Source: a virus
Virus record (IMG/VR): IMGVR_UViG_3300047562_003294
Coordinates: 1-41,401 of that record
Strand: one strand, 5' to 3'
Length of the DNA stretch: 41,401 nt
Numbering within the stretch: position 1 is the first letter of the stretch; each line of letters begins with the position of its first letter. The notes below the pieces were generated by a model that saw only the letters and a program-made list of their open reading frames with translations, did not search any database and was not told the origin of the DNA. The position numbers and the translations under genes are program-made. Shown in pieces: positions 1-9,300 of this stretch.

Positions 1-24
1 ACCACCACCACCACCACCACCACC
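1..24. repeat. (ACC)n microsatellite at the left edge
   Basis: Eight perfect ACC triplets open the window. On the minus strand they read GGT and encode poly-glycine in the truncated gene. The low-complexity tract probably explains why the assembly stops here. Confidence 0.9.
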
Positions 25-81
25 CGTGTTGGGATCTGGGGGTAGTATTGGGGGATCACAATTATCTAAAAAATCTGGCAT
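1..81 (-). CDS. 5' fragment of a virion gene cut by the window edge
   Basis: An ATG overlaps the stop codon of the gp5-like gene (TAATG) and opens a frame that runs off the left edge: 27 codons giving MPDFLDNCDPPILPPDPNTG followed by a poly-glycine run from the GGT repeat. The tight coupling suggests it belongs to the hub/spike operon. A proline-rich start and Gly linker would suit a spike-tip or accessory virion protein, but only the N-terminus is visible and no family can be named. Confidence 0.5.
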   Translation of the reverse strand, partial: MPDFLDNCDPPILPPDPNTGGGGGGGG

Positions 82-959
82 TATTTTTGTTCCTTGTATA
101 CCAACTCTCCATTAGAGTTAGTTGGTTTTTCTTTGTTTGCAGCATAATTTTCATATGTAGAAGGAGTCCAAGTGGACGGAATAGAATTATCACCTATACC
201 CATTTTTTTATTAGTTCCTTTATTCACTTTAGACTCATTAGTGACACCGCACTTGAAATACTTAAAGTCGATTGAAGCAATTTTAACACCTTCATCTAAA
301 AGACCTCCTTTTTCTCTCGGAGTTCTTTTATAGCCTATAATTGTGTTGTCTATGTGATCTTTATCATTAGTAGCAATAACAGAAACATCCGAAAGTTTAC
401 CGTTTGTAAAATCTATACAATCATTAGAGTTTTTTCTTGGAAACTTTTCTGCTACATCATTCTCTAACTGGGCACCTCGTTCATCACCTTTTTTATCTTT
501 ACCGTCTGGATACTCTTTCTTTTTAAACCTAGTAGATGGCTCTTTTTTTAAATCTTCTTCTGTTCTTGGATCTCTAAAACCGTCACCGTAATTGTCCACA
601 CTTTTAATGTCTTTTATTCCCTCTTGGAGCAAATCTACACCAGAAGATTTGTCTTCTTTTGCTATATTGCCAGGAAGAGTACCAACTACAAGAGGATGTT
701 GATATCCCTCACCATCATCTAACCATATTCCAAAAACCCAAGAGCCGGGTGCTAAAGATGCAGATGTTCCGAATCCAGAAACCGAAGCAGATGTTGTGGG
801 TAATGACACTTGGGCCCAAGGAAGATCCTCAACAGGAATATCTTTTTTAACAGGAGAATGATATCCAAATATTCTTACTTTAACTCTGTAAAGTTGCAAT
901 GGATCTTCTCGATCTTCTACTACTCCTATCCAATATGTACCAAATTTAGATCTTTCCAT
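81..959 (-). CDS. 5: gp5-like baseplate hub / central spike protein with N-terminal OB fold
   Basis: About 292 residues. The first ~100 residues (FGTYWIGVVEDREDPLQLYR, then VKVRIFGYHSPVKKD and the PLVVGTLPGN end) match the OB-fold domain of T4 gp5, the spike protein under the tail tube. The rest is charged and Lys/Glu-rich; I see no lysozyme domain (T4 gp5 has one and is 575 residues), so this is a short cyanophage-style version. I prefer the ATG at 959 over an upstream in-frame GTG because it overlaps the gp27-like stop as TGATG. It lies directly after the gp27-like gene; the two proteins form a hub complex in T4. Confidence 0.8.
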   Translation of the reverse strand: MERSKFGTYWIGVVEDREDPLQLYRVKVRIFGYHSPVKKDIPVEDLPWAQVSLPTTSASVSGFGTSASLAPGSWVFGIWLDDGEGYQHPLVVGTLPGNIAKEDKSSGVDLLQEGIKDIKSVDNYGDGFRDPRTEEDLKKEPSTRFKKKEYPDGKDKKGDERGAQLENDVAEKFPRKNSNDCIDFTNGKLSDVSVIATNDKDHIDNTIIGYKRTPREKGGLLDEGVKIASIDFKYFKCGVTNESKVNKGTNKKMGIGDNSIPSTWTPSTYENYAANKEKPTNSNGELVYKEQK

Positions 960-2263
960 CACTCTTCTCCAATAGAATCTTTAAGTGCAGTTATATCACA
1001 ACCATATTGGTACATATCTCCAGATGCTTTGTATATTGTGTGTTTTATAGTAGTTACTAAAAATTTACCAGTATTGATGATATCGCTTCCCTCTTGATCG
1101 TCGAATTGAGGTCTGGAAATCATTATGGTTTTTCCTGCTGAGAGTTTATTAAAATCTGAATTGCCTGTTACAAAAAAATTAATAGACAATTGATTTAGTT
1201 GCTCCATACTACTTATTCTTTTAGTCAACCAATCGTCTTCCCCACCTATTTTATTGTTTCCATTTTTATGTTCTTTACAGCAATGAGAGTGTCTAGATTT
1301 TGCGTAAAATCTTTGAGTAAAGGCTCCATTTACTATATCATAAAATTCAGAACCAGAATCCACTATGGGTTTATTTGAAATATGACTTTGTTTTTCCCAT
1401 ATCTTAGGTAAAAAGAATGTGCTACCAGACCATATTTTTGATACACAATCCAATGTCATAACACTGGAAGAATGCATACCATTCAATGCATTTTGAAATT
1501 GATTTGACTCTCTGGTTGAAAAAGAAAGTATAGATCTTCTAGCAGAATAAAAATCTTCTCCTCTGTTCAATCCAACATAGAACCCATCGTTTTTGGTTCC
1601 AAAAGAAGATTGCTGACTCATCAATTTTCCTATACTAACAAAATTGTGTTTTCCTTCTATATTTTGATAGAAAACATAATTGACATTATTTGGATTTTCA
1701 TTGCTTCTACCATATGGGGTGAGAAACAGCATTTGTGATACTGGTGTTCTATAAGGAAGAACAAAATTGAATTTTTTGTCGGTTTCTTCTACATCATTCC
1801 ATTCTAGTTCTAATTTACTAGATCCTATCTCTTCAACCATCTCCGATATTTTTTTCTTTTTAAAAGATCTAGACATAGTAGATCCTTCATTTTTAAACAG
1901 AGATTTATGAGCAAAATAAACTTCTGCTTGTTGTGTGTAACCATACTGAGATGAGGGTAATATCTTGTAAATGATATAATCGTCACCTTTTATTTTAATT
2001 TCTTTTTGTGGACTGTTACCATCATCTTCGAGACCAGCAAAAGAAAAATCTATCTTGGATGAAAAATCTGTTGGTATTTTCTTTCCTTTAAAAATACTGA
2101 CAGACGCTGGTTCGTTTACCATTAATTTACCACTTATGAAAGATTTGAAAATACTTTCAGTTACTTCTATGTGAACCACCAATGAAGTAATATCATAAGA
2201 TGCAGATCTTGTGGTTACTCTGATATTACTCAATTTACCTAATTTTAAAGTTTTCTGACTCAT
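959..2263 (-). CDS. 27: gp27-like baseplate hub subunit
   Basis: 434 residues; T4 gp27 has 391. In T4 this trimer forms the torus connecting tail tube and gp5 spike. The N-terminal half has the beta-rich pattern of hub proteins (ITSLVVHIEVTESIFKSFIS, then KGDDYIIYKI), and the middle has the FVLPYRTPVSQMLFLTPYGR segment characteristic of gp27 homologues in marine T4-like phages. It overlaps gp53 upstream by ATGA and gp5 downstream by one base, so hub and wedge proteins are translationally coupled. Assignment rests on motif resemblance plus the 48-53-27-5 order. Confidence 0.75.
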   Translation of the reverse strand: MSQKTLKLGKLSNIRVTTRSASYDITSLVVHIEVTESIFKSFISGKLMVNEPASVSIFKGKKIPTDFSSKIDFSFAGLEDDGNSPQKEIKIKGDDYIIYKILPSSQYGYTQQAEVYFAHKSLFKNEGSTMSRSFKKKKISEMVEEIGSSKLELEWNDVEETDKKFNFVLPYRTPVSQMLFLTPYGRSNENPNNVNYVFYQNIEGKHNFVSIGKLMSQQSSFGTKNDGFYVGLNRGEDFYSARRSILSFSTRESNQFQNALNGMHSSSVMTLDCVSKIWSGSTFFLPKIWEKQSHISNKPIVDSGSEFYDIVNGAFTQRFYAKSRHSHCCKEHKNGNNKIGGEDDWLTKRISSMEQLNQLSINFFVTGNSDFNKLSAGKTIMISRPQFDDQEGSDIINTGKFLVTTIKHTIYKASGDMYQYGCDITALKDSIGEE

Positions 2264-3060
2264 TCAGAAATATCCCCTAATGTCTGTCTGACCTCTACAA
2301 TATTGTATGATTTGTCTATTCCATCAAACAATCCCTGAACACCCTTCAGTATATTTTCCAACTGATCTTCTTGTGCCAATAAAATTTCTCGTTTCTCGTC
2401 GTTTATTGTTGTTTCATAATCTATGTTCTTAATAGCATATTCCTCTGCTTCTTGATTAATGTATTGTAAAAGAAGAGTTGCATTTGCCTCCAAATTCAAT
2501 TCTCTTGGATCAGCATACAATCCATCTTTTTCAAAATGATGCAAAGAAAAGATATCTTCATACACTATTCTTCTCGGAACAACATTTGCTTTAATAAGTC
2601 CACCATCTTTATTAAACAAACTAACAGTATCTCCAGATAAAAATCCAGTTATTTTAATATTGGATGTTATTTTGTTTAGATTTCTATTTACCGATTTCAC
2701 ATCATACCTTGTTCCTCTGTGGATAAAGTAATGAACTTTACTGAAAGAAAAATCAATATCATCATCATATATAAAAAAAGAAGATCCAGAATATTTGTTG
2801 TTTAGAACACTTTGTAATTCGTTATAAGAATAAGGCCATTCGTTATTTCTATCAGTTATGTAATTTAACATCAATATTATCCAAGAATATTGTGTGTCTT
2901 TGTACAACGCATAAGACAATGATTCTGGGGTTTCTCCATCTCTTACTGTATAGTTTTCAACATATGAAGATGCTCTAAACTTATCGGAAAACTGAAATCT
3001 CTTTGTTATATCAGTTACCATAATTCCGTTATACTCTGTTGGTGGAAAAAATCTATACAT
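2260..3060 (-). CDS. 53: gp53-like baseplate wedge protein
   Basis: 266 residues from ATG 3060, which sits two bases after the stop of the upstream gp48-like gene; a TTG four codons earlier is in frame but less likely. Residues ~40-80 carry the gp53 signature: YTVRDGETPESLSYALYKD followed by QYSWIILMLNYITD and EWPYS, a LysM-like stretch typical of gp53 in T4-like phages. The C-terminal ~100 residues are acidic and helical and extend beyond T4 gp53 (196 residues). Acts in baseplate wedge assembly and in joining wedges to the hub. Confidence 0.85.
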   Translation of the reverse strand: MYRFFPPTEYNGIMVTDITKRFQFSDKFRASSYVENYTVRDGETPESLSYALYKDTQYSWIILMLNYITDRNNEWPYSYNELQSVLNNKYSGSSFFIYDDDIDFSFSKVHYFIHRGTRYDVKSVNRNLNKITSNIKITGFLSGDTVSLFNKDGGLIKANVVPRRIVYEDIFSLHHFEKDGLYADPRELNLEANATLLLQYINQEAEEYAIKNIDYETTINDEKREILLAQEDQLENILKGVQGLFDGIDKSYNIVEVRQTLGDISE

Positions 3061-3062
3061 AT

Positions 3063-3887
3063 TTAATTCCAATCTTTCTGAACAAGCATATAAATTTCTT
3101 GAAAAGTTGCGCTTATGGAAACTTGAGTTGGTTTTCCGTCTTCGTGAACACCATAAGATCCCTGTACACCATATGTGAGAGTAAATTCAGTACAAGCACA
3201 AGGAAATGTCTTAAAAATTTCGTACTGTTGTCCTTGTTGTCCTTTTCCTCTTGCATAAAAACTTAACTCAAATTCTGCTGGATATTTTAATCTGGTTGCT
3301 CCACCTAAACCCCCCGCTTCTGGGTATATGTAATTTATCATTTCTTTTCTAAAATCAACTATACTTGTAGAATCGCCAGAAGTAAGAGGTATCAAATTCC
3401 AACTGAATTGAAATGTTCTTAGATTTGCAGATTTAAAAAGTATTTCTGTTGCGGGATTTGCGGCACTTCTCAAAAGAGCACCTCTGACTTGTTCCAGTCC
3501 TTCTGCACCCAGTGCATTAAGACCACCAGATATTATAGATCCAAAAGTGCCTGTTAGTTCTCCAGAATCCTTTAATGGACCTCCTGCAATAAATTGTTGA
3601 AAAGCACCAAAATCAGTTTGTTCCCAAGTAAAAGAATTAGATTCAGTTAAGTCGATAGGTAATGGCAGAACCCAAGTTTGAGCAGCACCAGTTCCACTTG
3701 AAGCGCCTCCAGTAACACCTCTTCCGTTTCTAGGAACACCATCTGGATATATTTTTATAACACTCCAAGTTGACAAATCAGAACTTGGAGTATTTCTACT
3801 GGGTGTTCCCTGACTAGGAACTACCGTTTTAAGAGAACCATTTAAACCCTGAAACCCTTTAGATATACTTGAACTTACTGATGGCAT
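3063..3887 (-). CDS. 48: gp48-like baseplate tail-tube cap protein
   Basis: 274 residues. Shows the tube-cap pattern: STWSVIKIYPDGVPRNGRG, TWVLPLPIDLTESNSFTWEQ, a short helical region, then LRTFQFSWNLIPLTS and a C-terminal beta module. In T4, gp48 and gp54 sit on the hub and start tail-tube polymerisation. It is the first gene of the leftward tail operon, preceded by GAGGTAAAT, and is divergent from the gp4 gene with only 31 bases between them. gp54 is the alternative name; the length suits a shortened gp48/54. Confidence 0.75.
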   Translation of the reverse strand: MPSVSSSISKGFQGLNGSLKTVVPSQGTPSRNTPSSDLSTWSVIKIYPDGVPRNGRGVTGGASSGTGAAQTWVLPLPIDLTESNSFTWEQTDFGAFQQFIAGGPLKDSGELTGTFGSIISGGLNALGAEGLEQVRGALLRSAANPATEILFKSANLRTFQFSWNLIPLTSGDSTSIVDFRKEMINYIYPEAGGLGGATRLKYPAEFELSFYARGKGQQGQQYEIFKTFPCACTEFTLTYGVQGSYGVHEDGKPTQVSISATFQEIYMLVQKDWN

Positions 3888-3905
3888 ATTTACCTCGTTT
3901 GAATT

Positions 3906-3912
3906 CTAAATA
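3906..3912 (+). promoter_or_regulatory. late-type promoter box CTAAATA before gp4
   Basis: CTAAATA lies six bases before the ATG at 3919 in the 31-base divergent gap, and resembles the T4 late -10 octamer TATAAATA. With usual spacing, transcription would start on or next to the ATG, giving a nearly leaderless message; no Shine-Dalgarno is present. Confidence 0.5.
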
Positions 3913-3918
3913 ATATGT

Positions 3919-4353
3919 ATGTCGTACAAAGGAATATACAAAGTACAAAATCCTTCCAAATATGTCGGTGACCATAATAATGTCATCTACAGATCTCTGT
4001 GGGAAAGGAAATTTATGGTTTTCTGTGATAACAATTCTAGTGTTTTAAAATGGTCTTCCGAAGAAGTCGCAGTACCATATTTATCGCCAATTGATGGCAA
4101 ATACCATAGATATTTTGTTGATTTTTTGGTAGAGTTTAAAACCAATAATGGATCCGAAATATTCCTGATAGAAATAAAACCAAAAAGACACTGCTCTCCA
4201 CCCAAAAAAGGTAAAAAAATGACAAAAAATTACTTACAAGAAATGCAAACTTGGAAAATAAACAGTTCAAAATGGAGCCACGCAAGACAATTCGCAGACA
4301 AAAATAATTGGAAGTTCAAAATATTAACGGAAGATGATCTCAACATAAAATGA
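3919..4353 (+). CDS. 4: gp4 (gp50/65-type) head completion nuclease-fold protein
   Basis: 144 residues, close to T4 gp4 (150). MSYKGIYKVQNPSKYVGD, then NVIYRSLWERKFMVFCD and YLSPIDGKYHRYFVDFLVEF are near-diagnostic for the T4 head-completion protein. The fold is TnsA-like: E29, D68 and the E85-x-K87 pair (IEIKPK) match a PD-(D/E)XK nuclease site. In T4 it works after DNA packaging, before tail joining. No Shine-Dalgarno is visible and the late box is only six bases upstream. The downstream gene overlaps by ATGA. Confidence 0.9.
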   Translation: MSYKGIYKVQNPSKYVGDHNNVIYRSLWERKFMVFCDNNSSVLKWSSEEVAVPYLSPIDGKYHRYFVDFLVEFKTNNGSEIFLIEIKPKRHCSPPKKGKKMTKNYLQEMQTWKINSSKWSHARQFADKNNWKFKILTEDDLNIK

Positions 4354-4961
4354 AAACCATACAAGAAGCCATTCTAGAAGAAATTCAAAAAATAAACAAA
4401 AACGAAGATTTACCAAAAGATAAATCCATAATTAATAAAATATCAAGAGATTTACAAAAAATAAGAGGTCTTGTTCCCAAAAAAGATCTCAATCAAGCAA
4501 AATTAAAAAAATCATTCCCATCTAAAAAAGATGGTTATCTTTACATGATGGAATATGTCCCTCCAGACAAAAACAAAAGAGTGTTTTTTGATAGATTTCC
4601 TGTGATATTAGTTTTGGGATTTTTTGGGAATAAATTTGTGGGGGTAAATCTACACATTCTTCCGCTCAGGGAGCGAGTGTTACTGATGTTCTTTATCATT
4701 AAAAACATGAGAAAAACAAAAGAAAAATATGCAAGAATTAAAATAAGTTCGCTTCTTTCAAATAAAACAATTTTGAAATACATACTTGAAACAAAAGATA
4801 CTTTTTATGCTACTGGTATAAGATCGAAGATAAGACCAATAGAAAAAGAAGAAATAGTAGAAAGTGTATTTTTACCAGTAGAAAAATTCATAGGTATGCC
4901 AAAATTAAAAGTACACTCAATGATGAGAAAGAGACTAAGAGCAAATGATTTCTTTAACTAA
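4350..4961 (+). CDS. T4-like virion or assembly protein of unknown role
   Basis: 203 residues. An N-terminal Lys-rich helical third is followed by YLYMMEYVPPDKNKRVFFDR and PVILVLGFFGNKFVGVNLHI, a (Y/F)D-x-FP...GxNLHxLP pattern found in a conserved protein of the tail/head-completion clusters of T4-like phages. The C-terminal third is basic (MRKRLRAND). It overlaps gp4 by ATGA and runs 17 bases into the tube protein gene, so it belongs to the same structural operon. I cannot assign a T4 gene number. Confidence 0.6.
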   Translation: MKTIQEAILEEIQKINKNEDLPKDKSIINKISRDLQKIRGLVPKKDLNQAKLKKSFPSKKDGYLYMMEYVPPDKNKRVFFDRFPVILVLGFFGNKFVGVNLHILPLRERVLLMFFIIKNMRKTKEKYARIKISSLLSNKTILKYILETKDTFYATGIRSKIRPIEKEEIVESVFLPVEKFIGMPKLKVHSMMRKRLRANDFFN

Positions 4962-5457
4962 CATCAATATAGCAAGAACAAACAGATTTGCTGTTACTGT
5001 CATTCCTCCTCCAGCATCTGGTTTAGCATCTACAGTATTCAACGACACTTACATAGAATCCGTAGATATGCCTTCCCTTACAATAGCAACGGAAGAATAT
5101 GAAATAGATGGAAAACCCACTATCAGAGTACCTTACAAAAAAACACCAGCAGGAACTATTACTATAAGTATTCGTCTAGAAGAAGATGGTAAATCTAGAA
5201 ACTATTTTAAAACTTGGATGAACAGTATCATCTCTTCAGATCAACAAAAAACCTATTACAGAAAATATTACAATGAGATAGTAGGAACCGTGAGAATAGC
5301 ACAATTAGATGTAAAAGAAAAACCAAAATTTGGTGTTACTTTATTAGATGCTTATCCAGTAACTGTTGATACTATTCAGTACAACTGGGGTGAGCAAAAT
5401 GAATATGTAAGACAAAGTGTAACCTTAGCATATTATGATGAAATAGACTCAATTTAA
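4945..5457 (+). CDS. gp19-family tail tube protein
   Basis: 170 residues; T4 tube protein gp19 has 163. It begins with NIARTNRFAVTVIPPP and contains the ESVDMPSLTIATEEYEIDGK stretch and a C-terminal QYNWGEQNEYVRQSVTLAYY strand, the pattern of the T4 gp19/gp54 tube-fold superfamily. The short length favours a tube subunit or tube initiator over gp48/54. It directly precedes the chaperone and the very long structural gene, the usual tube, chaperone, tape-measure order of tailed phages. If a second gp19 exists elsewhere, this one may be a specialised baseplate-proximal ring. Confidence 0.65.
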   Translation: MISLTNINIARTNRFAVTVIPPPASGLASTVFNDTYIESVDMPSLTIATEEYEIDGKPTIRVPYKKTPAGTITISIRLEEDGKSRNYFKTWMNSIISSDQQKTYYRKYYNEIVGTVRIAQLDVKEKPKFGVTLLDAYPVTVDTIQYNWGEQNEYVRQSVTLAYYDEIDSI

Positions 5458-5472
5458 TTCATGGAGAATATA

Positions 5473-6186
5473 ATGAAATTACCTCGTATTGAAAATCCCA
5501 TATTTGTGACAGAATTACCCTCTAATGGTAAAAAAGTGAAGTATAGACCATTTTTGGTAAAAGAAGAAAAGATGCTTCTAATAGCAGCAGAAACAAAAGT
5601 AGCAACAGAAATAATTGAAAATGTAAATAATGTTATTCAAAATTGTTTAATAGAAAGCGATATAAAGGTTGAAGATCTACCATCTTATGATGCTCAATGG
5701 TTGTTTTTGCGTTTAAGGCAAGTATCAATAAGCGATGCCATAAGCGCAAGAGTCAAATGCCCAATAACTAACAAGTATTTTGAAACAGATATAAAGTTAG
5801 CAAAAACACAAATAATAAAAGAGAACAAAAGAAACAACAAAATATTATTTGAAAACGGAATAGGTGTTGTTTTGAAAGATCTGACTTTAAAGGATGTATT
5901 TTGTGACGGTGCTCTAGAGAATATGGATAGTTACTCGACCGTTCTCAATCTCATAGCAAAATCTATATCTCAAATTTTTGATAAAGAAAATGTATATGAA
6001 TCAAAAGACATGAAGTTGGAAGAAATAGTAGAATTTGTGGAGAGTCTAAGAAAAGAACATTTCGATAAATTAGTGGCGTTCTTCGAATCAATACCCACAA
6101 TGAGATTAGAAGATGAGGTATTTTCGCCGCACGCAAATCAAAATATTAAAGTAGTTTTGGATAACTTTATGGATTTTTTCGCCTAG
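5473..6186 (+). CDS. 26: gp26-like baseplate/tail assembly chaperone (zero-frame product)
   Basis: 237 residues from ATG 5473, chosen over ATG 5461 because a GGAG sits 6 bases upstream of 5473. MKLPRIENPIFVTELPSNGK followed by VKYRPFLVKEEKMLLIAAET is the hallmark start of T4 gp26-type baseplate hub assembly proteins (T4 gp26: 208 residues). The middle (YDAQWLFLRLRQVSISD, then KCP and K-F-E) suits this family. It ends MDFFA-stop, and the last codons form a slippery heptamer leading into a second reading frame. Position just upstream of the longest structural gene matches the tail-chaperone slot. Confidence 0.75.
   Translation: MKLPRIENPIFVTELPSNGKKVKYRPFLVKEEKMLLIAAETKVATEIIENVNNVIQNCLIESDIKVEDLPSYDAQWLFLRLRQVSISDAISARVKCPITNKYFETDIKLAKTQIIKENKRNNKILFENGIGVVLKDLTLKDVFCDGALENMDSYSTVLNLIAKSISQIFDKENVYESKDMKLEEIVEFVESLRKEHFDKLVAFFESIPTMRLEDEVFSPHANQNIKVVLDNFMDFFA
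6174..6180 (+). promoter_or_regulatory. candidate -1 programmed frameshift site T TTT TTC
   Basis: The heptamer is in the exact X XXY YYZ phase relative to the gp26-like frame (GAT TTT TTC GCC TAG). A -1 slip yields TTT TTT then CGC CTA GGG and enters an open frame that runs without a stop to 6368. The zero-frame stop is only one codon beyond the heptamer. Confidence 0.6.
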
Positions 6187-6368
6187 GGCTGTCGCGTGAA
6201 AGTCTGTTAGGAATGTATAAAACAAATTTCATTCTTATGCAGGAACACAAGTACAGCCTGGAAGAATTGGAAAATATGATTCCGTGGGAAAGAACTTTAT
6301 ATGTGAGTTTACTGGTAGATCATGTGAAGATGATAAACGAAAGAATAAAGCAAAGAAGGAAAAAATAA
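6180..6368 (+). CDS. frameshift extension of the gp26-like chaperone (or separate 51-residue ORF)
   Basis: In the -1 frame, 62 further residues follow the slip site: RLGLSRESLLGMYKTNFIL and onward through MQEHKYSLEELENMIPWERT to a basic end. The stop TAA abuts the ATG of the next gene. An internal ATG at 6213 would give a 51-residue protein, but it lacks a properly spaced Shine-Dalgarno, and the LSRESL segment before it also looks coding, which favours a fused product of about 298 residues. This mirrors the lambda G/GT tail-chaperone strategy. Confirmed expression mode cannot be seen from sequence. Confidence 0.65.
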   Translation, partial: RLGLSRESLLGMYKTNFILMQEHKYSLEELENMIPWERTLYVSLLVDHVKMINERIKQRRKK

Positions 6369-9300
6369 ATGGCAACTTCACAGCAAGAATCAAACACCTC
6401 AATTTTAGATTTAGCAAAGTCTCTTGGTCCTGTTGAAAGAGACGAAAACGGAAAAAACAAAGATTTGGTTCTTGCTGTTGAGGAATTGACTTTAACCACC
6501 GAAAATTTAGAAAACACTAACTCTTTACTTGTTAAAGTGCTTTCAGTAAAAGAGTCAACTCTGGAGACCATGCAATCTTTAGGATCTCCTATGCTCGCAC
6601 CAAATGATGAGCCCATTCAAGGTGTAGTCGTAAACAACGAAGAAAAGACAGAACAAGAATTAGAGGAAGAAAAAGAAAACAGAAAAGAAGATGAAAATCA
6701 CCAAGAAAAAGTAGAAAAATTATTAGAACAAATTAAGGATAAACTAGGAAAAGAGGGATCGGATAAGGCCGGTGAGAAAGGACAGGAAGGACAGGAAGGC
6801 GGAGTAATAAACAACTTCTTAGAAACAGTTGGTGGTTTAATTGCCATAAGTGTAACAAATGCTATTTCTAAGAAATTAGGAGGAGGAATTGCTCGTATAG
6901 GATTAGCAATTGCTAAAAAATTTCCAAAAATAGGTGGTGCTGTAACAAAATTTGGTGTAGACACAGCAAAAACGGGAATAAAAGGAGCAACACAAAAAGC
7001 AACACTTTCTGGGTTGTCTAAAGTTGCGACAAAAGTAGGCGCCACTAAATTAGGTGCAAAGATGGCTCAATTAGGAGAGGGGATAGGAGCAAAAGCAGCA
7101 GGATCATCAAAATATGCAGGAAAAGGTGCAGCGTCCGCTGCTAGAGCAGCGTCTGGTGCAGGGGGTGCGGCTGGAGCGGCCGGTGCGGCTGGTGCGGCTG
7201 GAGCGGCCGGTGAAGTTGCAACAGGAACAGCACAAGTAGCATCTAAAGGTGGATTCTTCAAGAATATGCTTACTAGCGTAAAAGGAGGTTTAAGTAATTT
7301 TGCTTCTAGTGCAGTAAATTTGGTCAAAAATCCAATGACTGTTCTAAAACAAGGTGCTCCAAAAATACTATCTGCTGCTAAATCCATACCAATTATTAAC
7401 ACAATATTAGAAAGCATAATAGGTGCTATAAACATATCATCTATTAAAGATGATCCAAATCTTTCAGCAGAAGAAAAGAAAGAACAAATAGGTAAAGAAA
7501 TAGGAGCAAGGTTTGGTTCATTTGCTGGTGGTACTTTACTCGGAGTCATCGGAACTGCTTTAGGTCCACTAGGAACCATTGTCGGTGGTGTTGTTGGTTC
7601 TATGGGCGGTGAGTGGTTGGGCAGTAAAATTGCAGAGTGGGTAGGACCACAAGGAATTTATGATTTTGCTGCAAGCATACCAGGCATAGGAAGTCTAATA
7701 GAAGTCAAAGATGGAAACGAAATACAAGAGGAACAACAAAAACAAGTAGAACAAAATGTTTCAAATGTAACTCCATCTGTAGAAAACCAATCCCCACAAC
7801 TTTCGACCACAGAAACTCCACCAACACCAGCAGTTTCCGCAACACCAGCAGTTTCTGCAATACCAGCAGTTGCTGCTACTTTGGCTACACCAGTTTCTAC
7901 CACTGTTTCTCCACAAACTACAAGTGTTGGAACAGGTATGACGGGCATTCAATCATCAATAAATCCAGCAACAGGAATGATTGCAGCAGCAACAATGTCT
8001 TCCATTCCAGTTACATCGACAGAAACAGTGGATAAATCAACAATACAATCTGTTTCTACAGCAAATGAACCAGTTAAACCATTAACCATTTCCGAATTAA
8101 TCATAGAAAATGCCACAGTAAAAAATCTATATTATGATAAAGATCAAAGCATTATAGCCGAAGAATCTAAAGTAAAGCAAGAGGAATATGAAAAAACTTC
8201 AGAAGAAGAAACAAAAACAGAAACTGTTTCACAAGAAAATAAATCTGAAATTTTCTCTCTTTTAACCTCTTCTCCATTGATGCAAGCAATAAACGCTGGT
8301 GGTACTGGATTTAGTAAACTTTTTTCAAACATCACACTTCCATTTAAAACAATTTCGCAGAAATTGTTTGAATCTTTAGACATAGCAACACAGAATAATA
8401 ATAACAATCAATCAGTAGAAGGAACTACAAACACCACCACTGGACCAACTCTTAATATAACAACTGCTAATGTCGAAACATTAAACATTTCCAACAAATC
8501 AAATCAAACTTCTGAAGAAAATACCACTTCCTCTGTCGGTAATGTAATAGAGCCATTAGCAGTAATAACAGAACCACAAACTACTCAACTTACACAAACA
8601 CCAGAAACTCAATCTTCTGTCCCGATAGCAACCGCTAAGTTAAACACTGGAGCAGCCGCTGGTTCGATTTCTTCTACAACTACAAATACATCACAGCAAA
8701 CATCAAACATTGAAATGGGAGCAGGAAATGCTGGTTTAACTTCCAGTATTTCTCCAGCAACAGGAATGATTGCAGCAGCAACAATGTCTTCCATTCCAGT
8801 TACATCGACAGAAACAGTGGATAAATCAACAGTTGAACCCGTTTCGTCTCCAACAGGAGAAATAAAACCTTTAAGTATTTCTAAACTAATAGTAGAAAAT
8901 GCTACTGTTAAAAATCTATCTTACAATAAAGACCAAAGTGTAGTAACAAAAGAAGAATCAAAACAAAAACAAGAAGAATACAAAGACACATCTAAAGAAC
9001 AAACTGAAACAGCCATATCAGAAAAAACATCTGAAGAATCCAAATCAACTTCATTAATTACCGATATGATCAGCAACACTGGTTCTGGTTTGATGGCAAA
9101 ATTTGTTTCTAATCTTACTAGTCCGATAAAAACTATATCGCAAAAATTGTTTGAAACTCTGGGAATTAGCAGTCAAGACGATAAATCACAATCAATAAAC
9201 GCAACTGCAAATACCACCGGTCCTACTATGAATATATCAACTGCAAATGTTGATACTTTAAATGTTTCAAACCAATCATCCGATCAATCAACAAAACAAG

